A stretch of 64,000 bases of DNA from Lysobacterales bacterium (lineage in GTDB: Bacteria > Pseudomonadota > Gammaproteobacteria > Xanthomonadales > Xanthomonadaceae). Where the stretch lies: NCBI GenBank assembly GCA_019510125.1, contig JAEKKX010000022.1, positions 1-64,000 on the forward strand, read 5' to 3'. Under the pieces are notes generated by a model, which saw nothing but the letters and a program-made list of their open reading frames with translations, was not told the DNA's origin and searched no databases. Shown here one piece after another: positions 63,547-64,000 of this stretch. The position numbers and the translations under genes are program-made. Position 1 is the first letter of the stretch. The number at the start of each line of letters is the position of its first letter.

Positions 63547-64000
63547 ATGTCGAACCCGAACGGCTTCTCCCTGCTGCGCCCCACCGCCCTCGCCCTCTGC
63601 CTGACCCTCGCCGTCGCCACGCCGCAGGCCGACGCCGCCAAGAAGCGCAGGCCGGCCGCGACCGGTCCCAAGGCCCCGGCGGCGCCCAGCGCCTGCACCG
63701 ACCTCTACGCGTACGCCAACGCGGACTGGCTGAAGGCCAATCCGGTCCCCGCCGACGGCGCGGTCAGCGCCCTCGGCGCACTGGCCGAGCGCAGCGTGCA
63801 GCAGCAGCGCGACCTGCTCGACGGCGCGATGACCTCGCCCCAGAACGGCGTCCAGAAGCTGCTCGGCGACTTCTGGGCCAGCGGCCTGGACGAAGCGGCG
63901 GTCGAGCGCGACGGCGCCGGCCCGATCGCGCCGCTGCTGGCGCGCATCGGCGCGATCAAGAAGTCGCAGGACGTGGCGCCCGCGATCGCGGCGCTGCACC
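63547..64000 (+). CDS. M13 family peptidase, second copy, cut by the window end
   Basis: The 151 visible residues begin with a signal peptide (LRPTALALCLTLAVATPQADA) and then the M13 N-terminal pattern ACTDLYAYANADWLKANPVPADG, also seen as NLGDYVNGKWLATNAIPGD in the gene at 52117. GVQKLLGDFWASGLDEAAVE matches GVEKLVGDFWATGMDEKAIE of the first copy, so the two are related. The zinc site lies beyond the window. Function as for the other copy, inferred from the family. Confidence 0.88.
   Translation, partial: MSNPNGFSLLRPTALALCLTLAVATPQADAAKKRRPAATGPKAPAAPSACTDLYAYANADWLKANPVPADGAVSALGALAERSVQQQRDLLDGAMTSPQNGVQKLLGDFWASGLDEAAVERDGAGPIAPLLARIGAIKKSQDVAPAIAALH

Overview
The window looks like the chromosome of a GC-rich gammaproteobacterium of the Xanthomonadaceae (Lysobacter, Luteimonas or a close relative). 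The evidence is very high GC with strong third-position G/C bias from about 18.9 kb onward, two proteins with the XVIPCD tail that marks substrates of the Xanthomonadales antibacterial type IV secretion system, a REP-like inverted repeat of the family 'GTAGGAGCGACGTCAGTCGCGA', and orthologue-like gene sets (MrfA/MrfB-like pair, M13 peptidases, FAD/DUF1365/CFA/DUF2878/DUF1295 operon).

Positions 1-18.9 kb are visibly less GC-rich and read as accessory DNA. The first part (1-10.4 kb, minus strand) is one tightly packed operon: WYL regulator, DUF262/DUF1524 (GmrSD-like) protein, HsdM, a phosphoribosyltransferase-like protein (PRTase-CE type), a fusion of a NADAR (ADP-ribose handling) domain to the specificity subunit HsdS, and HsdR. 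HsdM and HsdS are intact, but HsdR has a frameshifting deletion in its motor domain and the DUF262 protein lacks a conserved stretch. After a phage-lysozyme remnant (10.6-11.0 kb) comes a stress-tolerance block (11.1-18.9 kb, minus strand): DegS/DegQ-like protease, HtpX-like M48 protease, PsiE, thioredoxin 2, FtsH, cardiolipin synthase and the C-terminal half of a ClpG/ClpK-type disaggregase. This matches the transmissible locus of stress tolerance (TLST/LHR), cut off inside clpG at a hairpin that ends the neighbouring chromosomal subtilase gene.

From 18.9 to 37.8 kb the genes are chromosomal: a secreted subtilase with a von Willebrand D-like domain, an ADP-ribosylglycohydrolase, a YCII protein with an ECF42-type sigma factor, an MrfA/MrfB-like helicase and exonuclease separated by a repeat block, an MFS carrier, an OmpA-family lipoprotein, a WS/DGAT acyltransferase, and a run of alr, FeS-type photolyase, SDR and CPD photolyase. 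From 37.9 to 43.3 kb lie two T4SS effectors, each followed by a lipoprotein that is a candidate immunity protein (effector-immunity-effector-immunity).

From 43.6 to 64 kb are a DUF1223 protein, a patatin-like lipoprotein, RhlE helicase, a beta-CASP nuclease, two tandem paralogous secreted proteins, an M13 peptidase, an ECF sigma/anti-sigma pair, and an eight-gene lipid-modification operon (desaturase, amine oxidase-like flavoprotein, DUF1365, cyclopropane fatty acid synthase, DUF2878, DUF1295, a second CFA-type methyltransferase, lipocalin). The window ends inside a second M13 peptidase gene. No rRNA, tRNA, transposase, integrase or CRISPR array was seen.
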